Shown here: piece by piece, positions 6,718 to 14,057 of the stretch
How the letters are laid out: every line of letters begins with the position of its first letter
Numbering within the stretch: the stretch's first letter is position 1
Assembly (NCBI GenBank): GCA_022574065.1
Contig: JACZST010000005.1
Location: 1 to 23,608 of the forward strand
Direction of reading: 5' to 3'
DNA from: Acidobacteriota bacterium
GTDB lineage: Bacteria; Actinomycetota; Acidimicrobiia; Spongiisociales; UBA5794
DNA: 23,608 bases
Notes under the pieces: model-generated
Told to the model about the DNA's origin: nothing
The model's input: the letters and a program-made list of their open reading frames with translations, nothing else
The model's database searches: none
Program-made: the position numbers and the translations under genes

Positions 6718-7899
6718 ATGAGGCTGGCTGCGATCTTGGTCGGTGCCCCGCTCGTCGCTGCGGCATGCAGCGCGTCGCCCTCGAACCTGGAGCCGCCCGG
6801 GCCGGGAACCACGGCGCCGATCGAGGTGCAAGCGCCGACGGCCACCGTGCCAACCCAGGTGCCGCAGCTCGGGCTGGAACGCATCACCGATGCCCTCGAG
6901 GAACCGGTCGCCCTGGCCAACCGTCCTGGTGACGACCGGGTGTACGTCGCCGAACGGCTCGGGCGGATCGTGGTCATCGATGGCGACGCGATCGTCCCCT
7001 TTTTGGACCTCAGGGACATCGTGTTCAGCACGATCTCGGAGCAAGGCCTGCTCGGGCTCACTTTCGATACCGAAGGCGATCGGCTGTTCGTGCTCTACAC
7101 CGACGAGTCTTTCGATATCCAGGTCGCTGCGTACGCCGTGGACGGGGACGGGGTCATCGTCGAATCGGCCACACCGATCCTCACCGTCGAACAGCCGCAC
7201 ATCTATCACCAGGGCGGCGGTATGGCTTTTGGCCCTGACGGCTACCTGTGGATCAGCCTCGGCGATGGTGGCAAGATCGGGGATCCCGACGGCCATGGCC
7301 AGAACACCGCCAGCCTCCTCGGGTCGATCGTACGGCTCGACGTCGACGCCCGCGTCCCCTACGCCGTCCCTCCGGACAACCCGTTCGTCGGTACCGAGGA
7401 CTCGGCGCACGAGGTCTGGGCCTACGGGCTCAGGAACCCGTGGCGGTTCAGCTTCGACGGCGGCTTCGTCTATATCGCCGATGTCGGCCAATACGAGTAT
7501 GAGGAAATCAACGTGGTCCCCATCGATGCAGCCGGTTCCAATTTCGGATGGTCGATCCGCGAGGGGGATGCCTGCTTCGAGGCGGAGGATTGCCAAGAGG
7601 AAGGTCTGGTCGCGCCGACGTTCATCATCCCCCACCAGCGAGCGTGCGCCGTCGTCGGCGGTCCTGTGTACCGGGGCAGCAAGCTCCCGGCACTGGAAGG
7701 CCACTACTTCTACGGCGATTACTGCGTGGGATGGGTCCGTTCCCTGGTGTTCGACGGAAGCAAGGTCATCGCAGAGTACGACTGGGAAGCGGACCTCGGC
7801 CGCGTCGGAAACATCACCACCTTCGGCGTCGACGCCGACGGCGAGGTGCTGGTCGCGACCCAGGAAGGCGAGCTGTACCGGATCGTGGCCGTCCCCTGA
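6718..7899 (+). CDS. Glucose/sorbosone dehydrogenase-like lipoprotein (intact paralogue)
   Basis: The 393-residue secreted lipoprotein has a signal peptide ending LVAAAC (lipidated C17) and a Pro/Thr linker to about residue 50. A six-bladed beta-propeller of the glucose/sorbosone dehydrogenase family follows. Conserved blocks are VAERLGRI (about 77-84), EQGLLGLTF (108-116), YHQGGGMAFGPDG (163-175, candidate catalytic H164 in place of the more usual NHNGG), GLRNPWRF, IADVGQYEYEE and FGVDADGE near the end. Paired cysteines in the region DACF...DC are present. Family members oxidise aldoses using PQQ outside the membrane; cofactor and substrate are not proven here. The ATG at 6718 is preferred over the GTG at 6715 because of the TAGCGT box 7 nt upstream. 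It is paralogous to the broken gene at 4479-5656. Confidence 0.88.
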   Translation: MRLAAILVGAPLVAAACSASPSNLEPPGPGTTAPIEVQAPTATVPTQVPQLGLERITDALEEPVALANRPGDDRVYVAERLGRIVVIDGDAIVPFLDLRDIVFSTISEQGLLGLTFDTEGDRLFVLYTDESFDIQVAAYAVDGDGVIVESATPILTVEQPHIYHQGGGMAFGPDGYLWISLGDGGKIGDPDGHGQNTASLLGSIVRLDVDARVPYAVPPDNPFVGTEDSAHEVWAYGLRNPWRFSFDGGFVYIADVGQYEYEEINVVPIDAAGSNFGWSIREGDACFEAEDCQEEGLVAPTFIIPHQRACAVVGGPVYRGSKLPALEGHYFYGDYCVGWVRSLVFDGSKVIAEYDWEADLGRVGNITTFGVDADGEVLVATQEGELYRIVAVP

Positions 7900-7910
7900 G
7901 TGGTACCGGC

Positions 7911-7916
7911 TACCGT
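7911..7916 (+). promoter_or_regulatory. -10 box retained upstream of the deleted PLP-enzyme gene
   Basis: TACCGT lies 6 nt before the ATG at 7923, matching the leaderless pattern of intact genes although the gene behind it is a remnant. Confidence 0.5.
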
Positions 7917-7922
7917 CGCCGG

Positions 7923-8191
7923 ATGCCGGGCCCTCGCATCGAACTCGCCACTCTCCCGACACCCCTCGAGCCGGGGTAACCACCGATGATGAGCTGGCGA
8001 TGCAGGTGCAAGCCGCCAGGCTGACCGGCCTGATCTGGGACCCCACGTACACCGGCAAGGCCATCGTCGGGCTGCATGACCAGATCGCCTCTGGTGGCCT
8101 GGGCCCCGACACCGATGTCGTCTTCTGGCACACCGGTGGCGGCTTCGCCACCTTCGCCAACGATTGGGAACGCGTAATGGAGAGCGACTAG
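7923..8191 (+). pseudogene. D-cysteine desulfhydrase / ACC deaminase family remnant with internal deletion
   Basis: The ATG at 7923 opens MPGPRIELATLPTPLEPG, the characteristic N-terminus of this PLP-enzyme family (strand, then LPTPLEP), and then hits a TAA at 7977-7979. In another frame, from about 7979 to the TAG at 8189-8191, comes the family's C-terminus. It reads TDDELAMQVQAARLTGL, then WDPTYTGKAIVGL, and ends with the block VVFWHTGG. Family members are about 320-340 residues long. Here roughly 18 N-terminal and 70 C-terminal residues remain, so around 240-250 codons, including the PLP-lysine, are gone. The joint lies near 7970-7985 and is out of frame. The product would be inactive. An assembly collapse is the main alternative to a true deletion. 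Confidence 0.8.
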
Positions 8192-8244
8192 ATCTGGTCT
8201 CTCCGCGGAGCCGAGGACACAATCCGATCAGTGCTACTCACGAC

Positions 8245-8745
8245 TCATTCGGTGATGAACAGGGTCAGCACCTCAGCGACCATCGCCGGCTTGTCGACGC
8301 CTTCGATCTCGACGGTGACCTCATTGGTGGCCAGCCAGCGGCCCGGGCCCTTCTCCCTGACGTCGGCAAGGCGTGTCTTTCCCCTGATTCTGCTGTCTAC
8401 CTTGACCGGTTCCAGGAAGCGCACCCGGTCGACCCCATAGTTCAACATCATCACCGTTCCCTCAGGCATGACCATCCCGTCGGCCGCCAGCCGCGACACC
8501 AACGAGAGGGTCAGAAAGCCATGGGCGACGGTCGAGCCGAGCGGTGTCTTTGCCGCCGCTTCCGGATCGGTGTGGATGAACTGATCGTCGAGGGTTACTT
8601 CGGCAAAGGCGTTGATACGGTCCTGGTCGATCTCGAGCCAGTCCGAGATACCTGTCTCCTCACCGACGTAGTCGACGAGCTCGTTGGCGGGGACAGTGAT
8701 CACCTGGACTCCTCGGTCGAGAGGCGAAGGGTAGATTGTCGACAT
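8245..8745 (-). CDS. MaoC-like (R)-enoyl-CoA hydratase, NodN type
   Basis: The 166-residue protein is a single hot-dog-fold hydratase. It carries the SDWLEIDQDRINAFAEVT segment (34-51), the catalytic D-x4-H pair D53/H58 (LDDQFIHTDPEAA), and AHGFLTLSL (74-82), the classic motif of MaoC/NodN proteins. Members hydrate 2-enoyl-CoAs or act on related thioesters in fatty-acid or polyhydroxyalkanoate metabolism. The ATG at 8745 gives the usual length. An upstream in-frame ATG at 8766 would add seven residues and extend the overlap with the divergent SDR. The two start codons overlap on opposite strands within CATG (8743-8746). The precise acyl substrate is unknown. Confidence 0.88.
   Translation of the reverse strand: MSTIYPSPLDRGVQVITVPANELVDYVGEETGISDWLEIDQDRINAFAEVTLDDQFIHTDPEAAAKTPLGSTVAHGFLTLSLVSRLAADGMVMPEGTVMMLNYGVDRVRFLEPVKVDSRIRGKTRLADVREKGPGRWLATNEVTVEIEGVDKPAMVAEVLTLFITE
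8732..8737 (+). promoter_or_regulatory. -10 box of a leaderless promoter for the SDR gene
   Basis: TAGATT lies 6 nt before the ATG at 8744. It sits inside the first codons of the divergent MaoC-like gene, so the two genes cannot be transcribed independently from a neutral spacer. Confidence 0.6.
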
Positions 8746-9529
8746 GGAGGTATCGAACGCCGTCATCGTTGTGACCGGCGGAGGAGGCGGTATCGGAGCT
8801 GCGCTTTGTCATAGGTTCCACGCCGAGGGGGCCAGGGCGATCATCGTCGCCGATATCGACGCAGACGCAGCGCGGGCCGTCGCCGATGAGGTTGACGGAC
8901 TCGCCGTCGAGGTGAATGTCGCCGCCGAGCCGGACAACGTCAAGATGATTGGAATGGCCGAGGAGAGGTTCGGTCGGGTCGATCTGCTGTGCCTGAACGC
9001 CGGGATCCCGGCCGGAGGGAGCGTCGACGCCCCCAACGAGGCGTGGGAGCGGGCATGGGCGGTCAACGTGATGTCCCATGTATATGGCACACGAGCGGTG
9101 CTTCCTTCGATGCTCGAGCGTGGCTCGGGGTATCTCCTGCACACGGCCAGCGCCGCCGGCCTGCTCACCAACCTCGGCGCCGCCCCATACTCGGTCACCA
9201 AGCACGCCGTGGTCGCCCTCGCCGAATGGCTGTCGATCACCTACGGAGACAAAGGGATCAGCGTGTCTTGCCTCGCCCCCCAGTTCGTCGACACCGCCAT
9301 GCTCGACGACCTCACAACGATATCGGACGGGTTCCACGAGTTCGCCGTCGACGGCAGCATCTCAACCGAGCAGGTCGCCGATGCAGTGATCGATGGGCTG
9401 CGCGACGAGCGGTTCCTCATCCTGCCCCACCCCGAGGTCGCCGACTACTTCGTCAACAAGGCCACCGACTACGAACGCTGGCTGGGAGGGATGCGCAAGT
9501 TGCAGCGGAGCCTGGTGGGGGACGAGTAG
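8744..9529 (+). CDS. Short-chain dehydrogenase/reductase (SDR)
   Basis: The 261-residue Rossmann-fold oxidoreductase has the classical SDR elements. These are the cofactor loop TGGGGGIG (11-18), the acidic residue after beta-2 (VADIDA, favouring NAD(H)), NAG at 85-87, and the catalytic triad S136, Y149, K153 (YSVTK). The C-terminal region is less conserved and ends in DYERWLGGMRKLQ. The substrate is not predictable. The position back-to-back with a MaoC hydratase and near a second SDR suggests acyl-CoA or lipid-like substrates, as an inference. Translation probably starts leaderless at 8744. The stop TAG at 9527-9529 is embedded in a period-8 repeat that also forms the terminator. Confidence 0.9.
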   Translation: MEVSNAVIVVTGGGGGIGAALCHRFHAEGARAIIVADIDADAARAVADEVDGLAVEVNVAAEPDNVKMIGMAEERFGRVDLLCLNAGIPAGGSVDAPNEAWERAWAVNVMSHVYGTRAVLPSMLERGSGYLLHTASAAGLLTNLGAAPYSVTKHAVVALAEWLSITYGDKGISVSCLAPQFVDTAMLDDLTTISDGFHEFAVDGSISTEQVADAVIDGLRDERFLILPHPEVADYFVNKATDYERWLGGMRKLQRSLVGDE

Positions 9530-9591
9530 ATCAGTAGATCAGTAGATCAGCGTCTGCCTTCGCTACTTCGCTAGTGCGCTACTGATCTACT
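9525..9591. terminator. Period-8 repeat forming a 13-bp hairpin with T-rich tail
   Basis: Direct copies of TAGATCAG start at the SDR stop codon and repeat three times (9527-9550). Degenerate octamers of the CTTCGCTA kind follow. CTACTGATCTACT (9579-9591) is the exact reverse complement of AGTAGATCAGTAG, which occurs in two registers on the left (9525-9537 and 9533-9545). The right arm is followed by TCTTCTAATT, giving a plausible intrinsic terminator for the plus strand. It separates convergent genes (SDR and LLM oxidoreductase). Confidence 0.7.
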
Positions 9592-9595
9592 TCTT

Positions 9596-10597
9596 CTAAT
9601 TCAGCGCAGGGATGATGTCTGCGCCGTAAGCCTCGATGGTTCCATCCATGTCGTCGTGCATGAGGTAGATGGCGAACTGGTCAACACCCATGTCCCTGAG
9701 CAGCGTCAGCTTCTCGAGGTGGGCATCGACGGGACCCAGAATACAGAAACGATCGACGATGGTGTCCGGCACGAAATCAACAGAAACGTTGCTCGCCCTG
9801 CCGTGCCCCTCGTAGTCATAGGACTCGCGCTCCTTGATGTAGTCGGATAGGACGTCAGGCACCTTCGAAGCATCCTCTCCGTACCGGGCGACCATGTCGA
9901 CGACGTGGTTGCCAACCATGCCGCCGAACCACCGCAGCTGGTCGCGTTGATGCTCGAGGTCGTCACCGACATAGGCAGGCGCTGCCACGCAGATCTTGAT
10001 GTCGTCCGGATCCCGGCCGGCCTCGACTGCGGCGGCGCGGACGGCGGTCATCGTCCACTCCAGGATCTGCGGGTCGGCTAGCTGGAGGATGAAGCCGTCG
10101 CCATGTCGACCTGCGGTGGCGAGTGCCTTTGGCCCGTAACCGGCCACCCAGATCGGCAGGTCCCAGCCTTCGCCGACCCAGGGCATCTTCAACGCTCTTT
10201 CGTTGTATTCGACGGTCTCCCCTGCAACGAGGCCCTTGATCACCTTCATCGACTCGACCATCGTTGCCATCGTGCGGGGCTGGCGGCCGAGGTAGCGAAG
10301 CGCAGAGTCGCCACGACCCATGCCACAGATGGTCCGCGGGCCATACATCTCATTGAGGGTGGCGAACAGCGAGGCGATCACCGTCCAGTCACGAGTGCCG
10401 GGGTTGGTGACCATGGGGCCCACCACAATGCTGTCGGTCTCCGCCAGCATCCGCGAGTAGATCACAAACGGCTCCTGCCACAGGAAGTGCGAGTCCCACG
10501 TCCAGGCGTGGCTAAAGCCAAGGTCCTCCGCCTGCTTGGTCAACTCGACGACACGAGAGGCGGGCGGGTTGTTTTGCAGGACAACGCCGAAATCCAT
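9596..10597 (-). CDS. LLM-class F420-dependent oxidoreductase
   Basis: The 333-residue TIM-barrel protein belongs to the luciferase-like monooxygenase superfamily. It resembles the F420-dependent subgroup with N-terminus MDFGVVLQNNPPASRV. Recognisable blocks are WTWDSHFLWQEPFVIY (about 33-48), VGPMVTNPGTRDWTVIASLFATLNEM (about 60-85), the glycine-rich GMGRGDSALRYLG, and PIWVAGYGPKALATAGRHGDGFI in the second half. Such enzymes use reduced F420 or FMN for hydride transfer; the substrate is unknown. The ATG at 10597 is chosen over the GTG at 10600 because a TAGCGT box lies exactly 6 nt upstream. The same subgroup is frequent in actinobacteria, which fits the other taxonomic clues. Confidence 0.88.
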   Translation of the reverse strand: MDFGVVLQNNPPASRVVELTKQAEDLGFSHAWTWDSHFLWQEPFVIYSRMLAETDSIVVGPMVTNPGTRDWTVIASLFATLNEMYGPRTICGMGRGDSALRYLGRQPRTMATMVESMKVIKGLVAGETVEYNERALKMPWVGEGWDLPIWVAGYGPKALATAGRHGDGFILQLADPQILEWTMTAVRAAAVEAGRDPDDIKICVAAPAYVGDDLEHQRDQLRWFGGMVGNHVVDMVARYGEDASKVPDVLSDYIKERESYDYEGHGRASNVSVDFVPDTIVDRFCILGPVDAHLEKLTLLRDMGVDQFAIYLMHDDMDGTIEAYGADIIPALN

Positions 10598-10603
10598 CAC
10601 ATC

Positions 10604-10609
10604 ACGCTA
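10604..10609 (-). promoter_or_regulatory. -10 box of a leaderless promoter for the LLM oxidoreductase
   Basis: On the minus strand TAGCGT lies 6 nt before the ATG at 10597. It sits in the 36-nt gap after the upstream SDR stop, so the oxidoreductase can be transcribed on its own. Confidence 0.6.
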
Positions 10610-10633
10610 CACCGCCCGCATCGACGCGGGCAC

Positions 10634-11398
10634 TCAGTCGACGAGGTAACCGCCGTCGATGACGATGGTGTCACCGGTGTGGAACCTCGAGGCGTCGGAG
10701 GCGAGGTACACCGCGATCCCGGCGAAGTCGTCCGGCCGGCCCCATCGCTTCATTGCGGTCCGGTTGAGCTGGCTACGCTGGAAACGCTCGTCGGTCATGA
10801 TTCCTGCGGTCATGTCGGTCTCGATCCAGCCGGGGAGAATGGCGTTCGCCCTGATGCCATAACGCCCGTACTCGACCGCAATCGACCGGACGAGCGCCGA
10901 AACTGCTGCCTTCGACGCCGAATACGCCGAGCCGCGAGGCATCCCAAGCACGGAAGAGAGGCTGCTGGTCGCTACCAGCGAACCACCCTCGCCGCGGTCC
11001 ATCAGATGGCGAACTGCGGCCCGGAGAGTGAGAAAGACCCCGTCGAGGTTGATGCCGGTGACGGCCCGCCACTCGTCCTCGGTCACGTCTGCGAAGCGAG
11101 ACCCCGAGCCGATGATCCCGGCGTTGGCAAAGCAAGCGTCGACCCTACCCAATCGGTCGACGGTGGCGGCGAAGGCACTGTCCACCGCGCCTTCGTCCGC
11201 AACATCGACCACCATCGCCTCCACCCGTCTCCCGTGAGCCGTCAGGCCTGCCACTGCGGCCTCGTTCTTTTCGGCGTTCCGCCCCCAGATACACACGTCG
11301 GCGCCCGCCGCCGCCAGCCCTTCCGCCATACCAAGGCCGATGCCCCCGTTGCCTCCGGTGACCACCGCCACCGTGCCTGACAGGTCGAAGGGGCTCAT
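10634..11398 (-). CDS. Short-chain dehydrogenase/reductase, 3-oxoacyl-ACP reductase-like
   Basis: The 254-residue classical SDR has TGGNGGIG (14-21), NAG at 92-94, catalytic S146, Y159 and K163 (YSASK) and the PGWIETDM segment (189-196). It ends with the FabG-like C-terminus GDTIVIDGGYLVD. The Arg-rich stretch after beta-2 (IWGRNAEK) suggests NADP(H). It most resembles FabG, gluconate 5-dehydrogenase and related reductases, so the substrate stays open. The start is set at the ATG at 11398 (MSPFDLSG), because the upstream extension to 11434 is encoded by the CAAGACG repeat and is unlike protein. No TANNNT box at 6-7 nt is seen for this gene. It may be co-transcribed with the LLM oxidoreductase downstream. 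Confidence 0.9.
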   Translation of the reverse strand: MSPFDLSGTVAVVTGGNGGIGLGMAEGLAAAGADVCIWGRNAEKNEAAVAGLTAHGRRVEAMVVDVADEGAVDSAFAATVDRLGRVDACFANAGIIGSGSRFADVTEDEWRAVTGINLDGVFLTLRAAVRHLMDRGEGGSLVATSSLSSVLGMPRGSAYSASKAAVSALVRSIAVEYGRYGIRANAILPGWIETDMTAGIMTDERFQRSQLNRTAMKRWGRPDDFAGIAVYLASDASRFHTGDTIVIDGGYLVD

Positions 11399-11410
11399 TG
11401 CAGACAGTCT

Positions 11411-11431
11411 CAAGACGCAAGACGCAAGACG
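11411..11431. repeat. 7-nt tandem repeat (CAAGACG x3)
   Basis: Three exact CAAGACG units are followed by a degenerate CAAATCA. They lie in the divergent region 11399-11540, immediately upstream of the SDR start. Confidence 0.75.
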
Positions 11432-11473
11432 CAAATCAGACGACCCAGGACGCGTTCCTTGCCTCCCCGCTCA

Positions 11474-11488
11474 GGGGGGACTCCCCCC
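11474..11488. other. GGGGGG-ACT-CCCCCC hairpin in a divergent intergenic region
   Basis: A perfect G6/C6 stem with a 3-nt loop is bracketed by CTC/GAG and by an outer CTTGC (11458-11462) / GCAAG (11498-11502) pair. It lies between the SDR start and the nuclease-fold lipoprotein promoter. It could be a structural repeat or a barrier between divergent promoters; no regulator is recognisable. Confidence 0.5.
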
Positions 11489-11527
11489 GCGAGATGAGCA
11501 AGGTCCCTGACTAGTCCCTGCCCCCTG

Positions 11528-11533
11528 TACCGT
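11528..11533 (+). promoter_or_regulatory. -10 box of a leaderless promoter for the nuclease-fold lipoprotein
   Basis: TACCGT lies 7 nt before the ATG at 11541, with no Shine-Dalgarno sequence, which selects this ATG over the GTG at 11532. Confidence 0.6.
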
Positions 11534-11540
11534 GGCATCC

Positions 11541-12416
11541 ATGAGGGGGCTCGCCGCAGTTGCAGTCGTGGCCGCGTTCGCCACCGCGTGCAGCACGGTT
11601 GCGGAGACGTCCACAACGGGAGACGAGCAGTCGACGTCGTCAACAGGAATCACGACCCCCGACGACACGGAACACGGAATCGTCTCCGGAGTCGTCGATG
11701 GTGACACGGTGCAGATGACGATCGACGAAGAATCGATGGAGGTGACCCTCGCCGGGGTCCGCGCCCCGCAGGGAGATGAGTGTTACGCCGAGGCCGCCGG
11801 CCTCGCCCTGGCTCAGCTAACCGCGGGTCGCAGCGTCGCGTTGTGGGGAACAGGGACCGACGAGGACGGCACCCCCCTCCGCTACCTGATGATCGAAGAT
11901 GACGACCGGCTGTTCGTCAACCTGGAACTGGTAGACCTCGGCGCCGCAGCCGCTCTTCATGGCCACGAATTCGCCGGGGATTTCCTGCGCGTCAACGCAA
12001 GTGCCTACGCCTCCGGCCGGGGCATGTGGGGGACTTTTGTATGCGGCCATCCGGAAGGCGGGATCACTCCCGATCGGCCGACATTGCACATCGACGCCGT
12101 GAACATACCGGACCCGGAGACCACTGAGCCGGCCTCGGTCGAGATCGTCAACACCTCATACACCGAGATCGCCATCGGCGGATGGACGATGCGCGACGCT
12201 GGGAGCCCTCCCGGCTTCACCTTCCCCCCTCGCGTGGTGCTCACCCCGGGCGACGTGGCGATCGTCGCTCTCAGCTGTGCCAGCGATGACGATTCCGGTC
12301 TGGCGTGGTGCGTCGACGCCGACTCATGGCCGACAGAAGGGACGACGATCATCGTCCAGGACCAGCGGGGCAACGTGGTGGAGCGTCACGTTCATCAGGC
12401 GAGCGGCACCCCGTAA
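11541..12416 (+). CDS. Lipoprotein with degenerate staphylococcal-nuclease domain and lamin-tail-like domain
   Basis: The 291-residue secreted protein has a lipoprotein signal ending FATAC (C17) and a Ser/Thr/Asp linker to about residue 45. An SNase-like OB-fold follows (GIVSGVVDGDTVQM, 46-59, to about 168). A beta-rich C-terminal domain (about 182-286, with VEIVNTS and IAIGGWTMRD) resembles a lamin-tail domain. The VDGDTV metal loop is kept. The segment VTLAGVRAPQ (68-77), however, aligns with the nuclease motif in which Arg35, Asp40 and Glu43 are catalytic. Here these positions are T69, R74 and Q77, and the Arg87 position is T111. DNA hydrolysis is therefore unlikely, and binding or a structural role on the cell surface is more probable. 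The promoter is leaderless. Confidence 0.8.
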   Translation: MRGLAAVAVVAAFATACSTVAETSTTGDEQSTSSTGITTPDDTEHGIVSGVVDGDTVQMTIDEESMEVTLAGVRAPQGDECYAEAAGLALAQLTAGRSVALWGTGTDEDGTPLRYLMIEDDDRLFVNLELVDLGAAAALHGHEFAGDFLRVNASAYASGRGMWGTFVCGHPEGGITPDRPTLHIDAVNIPDPETTEPASVEIVNTSYTEIAIGGWTMRDAGSPPGFTFPPRVVLTPGDVAIVALSCASDDDSGLAWCVDADSWPTEGTTIIVQDQRGNVVERHVHQASGTP

Positions 12417-12426
12417 CGCTGTTCCC

Positions 12427-12447
12427 AACTGGTTACTAGTTCCTGGT
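12427..12447. repeat. 7-nt-period repeat over the P5C dehydrogenase stop
   Basis: The heptamers AACTGGT, TACTAGT and TCCTGGT lie in register, and the stop codon of the minus-strand gene (12436-12438) is inside the middle unit. Read on the minus strand, the array gives ACCAGTT/GGGAAC-like words shared with the arrays at 15176, 15357 and 23418. Confidence 0.55.
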
Positions 12448-13980
12448 GGCGACCGTCTTCATTTCCATGAACAGGCGGAGGTAGTCGGGGCCACCGGCCT
12501 TGGCGTTGGACCCCGACATGTTGAAACCGCCGAACGGTTGAATCCCGACCAGTGCACCGGTGATCTTTCGATTGATGTAGAGGTTGCCAACGTAGAACTC
12601 GTTCCTGGCCCTGTTGATGTGCGTCTCGTCGGAGGAGTGCAATCCGCCGGTGAGCCCGTATTCGGTCCCGTTGGCCACGTCTAGCGCATCATCGAAATCG
12701 GAGGCGCGAACCACCGACAACACGGGACCGAAAATCTCGTGTTGGGCGAGTCTCGCATCGCGGTCGACGTCGACGAACACGGTCGGCTCGATGTAGTAGC
12801 CGCCATCGCGATCGACGTCGCTGCCACCCATGACGAGAGTTCCCTCTGCCTTTCCCAGGTCGATCTCCTCACGGATGGCCCGGTGCTGGGCGGCTGAAAT
12901 CACCGGCCCAACCGGATGATTCTCTTCCGGCGGGCCGATGGAGAGCGCCGCCGCCCGTTCGACGACCTTGTCGACGAGCTCGTCGTGGACCGCATCGACG
13001 ACGATCAGCCGCGAGCAAGCGGAGCATTTCTGGCCCTGGAACCCAAAGGCGGAGCGGACCACGTCGTCGGCGGCGGCGTCGAGATCGGCGGTCTCGTCGA
13101 CGATGAGTGCATCCTTGCCACCCATTTCCATATAGGCACGTTTCATCCACCGTTGACCCTCGCCGACGGTCGCCGACCGCTCGGCGATCCTCAGCCCTAC
13201 CTCTTTCGATCCGGTGAAGTTGATGAAGCGCGTCGAGGGATGGTCGACCAGGGTGTCACCGACCTCAGATCCTGCGCCCGGGAGGAAGTTGACGACACCT
13301 GGAGGCACGCCCGCCTCGGCAAGCACCTCCATGAACCCCCAGCCGACGATCGGCGTATTCGACGCCGGTTTCAGCACAACGGTGTTTCCAGCCGCAACGG
13401 GGCCGATCGCCATGCCGACGAGGATCGCCAGCGGGAAATTCCACGGGGGAATCACCACACCCGCCCCTAAGGGCTGGAGCCAGGATTCATTGGTTTCGCC
13501 GGGGAACTCATGAACGGGAAGCGGCTCGGCCATCGCCAGCGCCTGATGGGCGTAGTAGCGGCAGAAGTCGATGGCTTCTGCCACATCGGCCTCGGCTTCC
13601 GCCCAGTTCTTTCCAGCCTCGAACGTCTGCCAGGCAGAGAATTCGTGGATCCGGGACTCGATGAGATCACCGACTCGATGGATGACCTCGGCGCGTTCTT
13701 CAGCGCCACGAGCCGACCACGCCGGAAAGGCCGTCCACGCCGCGTCCAACGCAGCGACCGCCTGCTCGGGCGACGCCAGCGAAGCGGTTCCGACGATCCG
13801 GTCGGGTCGCGAGGGATCGACGCTGTCGACGGTGCGCTTGGTATCGATTCGGTCGCCCCCGATCAGCAGGGGCGCGTGGACGCCAAAGCGCCCGGTTACC
13901 AGGGCCAGCGCCTTCTCATAGCTAGCCTTCGGCCCAGGCTGGGTGAAATCCGAATAAGGGATGGATCGATACGGTTGCAA
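12436..13980 (-). CDS. pruA: L-glutamate gamma-semialdehyde (P5C) dehydrogenase
   Basis: The 514-residue aldehyde dehydrogenase catalyses the second step of proline catabolism, P5C/glutamate semialdehyde to glutamate with NAD+. The N-terminus MLQPYRSIPYSDF is typical of the monofunctional RocA/PruA enzymes. PPWNFPLAI (N182), the general base in EMGGKDAL (E286) and the nucleophile in GFQGQKCSACSR (C320) are all present. The C-terminal GALVGIQPFGGFNMSG region is also intact. The start is placed at the TTG at 13980, with GGAGG 7 nt upstream; the adjacent GTG at 13983 is the close alternative. A TAGCCT box further upstream gives a leadered mRNA. No proline dehydrogenase gene lies in the window. 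Confidence 0.95.
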   Translation of the reverse strand: MQPYRSIPYSDFTQPGPKASYEKALALVTGRFGVHAPLLIGGDRIDTKRTVDSVDPSRPDRIVGTASLASPEQAVAALDAAWTAFPAWSARGAEERAEVIHRVGDLIESRIHEFSAWQTFEAGKNWAEAEADVAEAIDFCRYYAHQALAMAEPLPVHEFPGETNESWLQPLGAGVVIPPWNFPLAILVGMAIGPVAAGNTVVLKPASNTPIVGWGFMEVLAEAGVPPGVVNFLPGAGSEVGDTLVDHPSTRFINFTGSKEVGLRIAERSATVGEGQRWMKRAYMEMGGKDALIVDETADLDAAADDVVRSAFGFQGQKCSACSRLIVVDAVHDELVDKVVERAAALSIGPPEENHPVGPVISAAQHRAIREEIDLGKAEGTLVMGGSDVDRDGGYYIEPTVFVDVDRDARLAQHEIFGPVLSVVRASDFDDALDVANGTEYGLTGGLHSSDETHINRARNEFYVGNLYINRKITGALVGIQPFGGFNMSGSNAKAGGPDYLRLFMEMKTVATRN

Positions 13981-14009
13981 CACAAGGCCTCCGTGTGCCG
14001 GTTTGTCAC

Positions 14010-14015
14010 AGGCTA
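14010..14015 (-). promoter_or_regulatory. -10 box for P5C dehydrogenase (leadered)
   Basis: On the minus strand TAGCCT lies about 29 nt upstream of the TTG start, leaving room for a short leader that contains GGAGG. It is a candidate promoter in the divergent gap to the response regulator gene. Confidence 0.4.
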
Positions 14016-14057
14016 CATCCGCCAGCATCCCTCAAGCGCCCCTCGGAGTGAGCCGAT

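Noticed and set aside
5739..7061. Long minus-strand open frame of about 440 codons
   Set aside because: It crosses the divergent promoters and lies over the real hydrolase and dehydrogenase genes in other frames; its translation is Arg/His/Pro-rich low-complexity sequence typical of an antisense or out-of-frame shadow.
6607..8160. Long minus-strand open frame of about 517 codons antisense to the intact sugar dehydrogenase
   Set aside because: The plus strand carries conserved dehydrogenase motifs throughout; the antisense frame is open because of G/C-biased codons and shows no domain I recognise.
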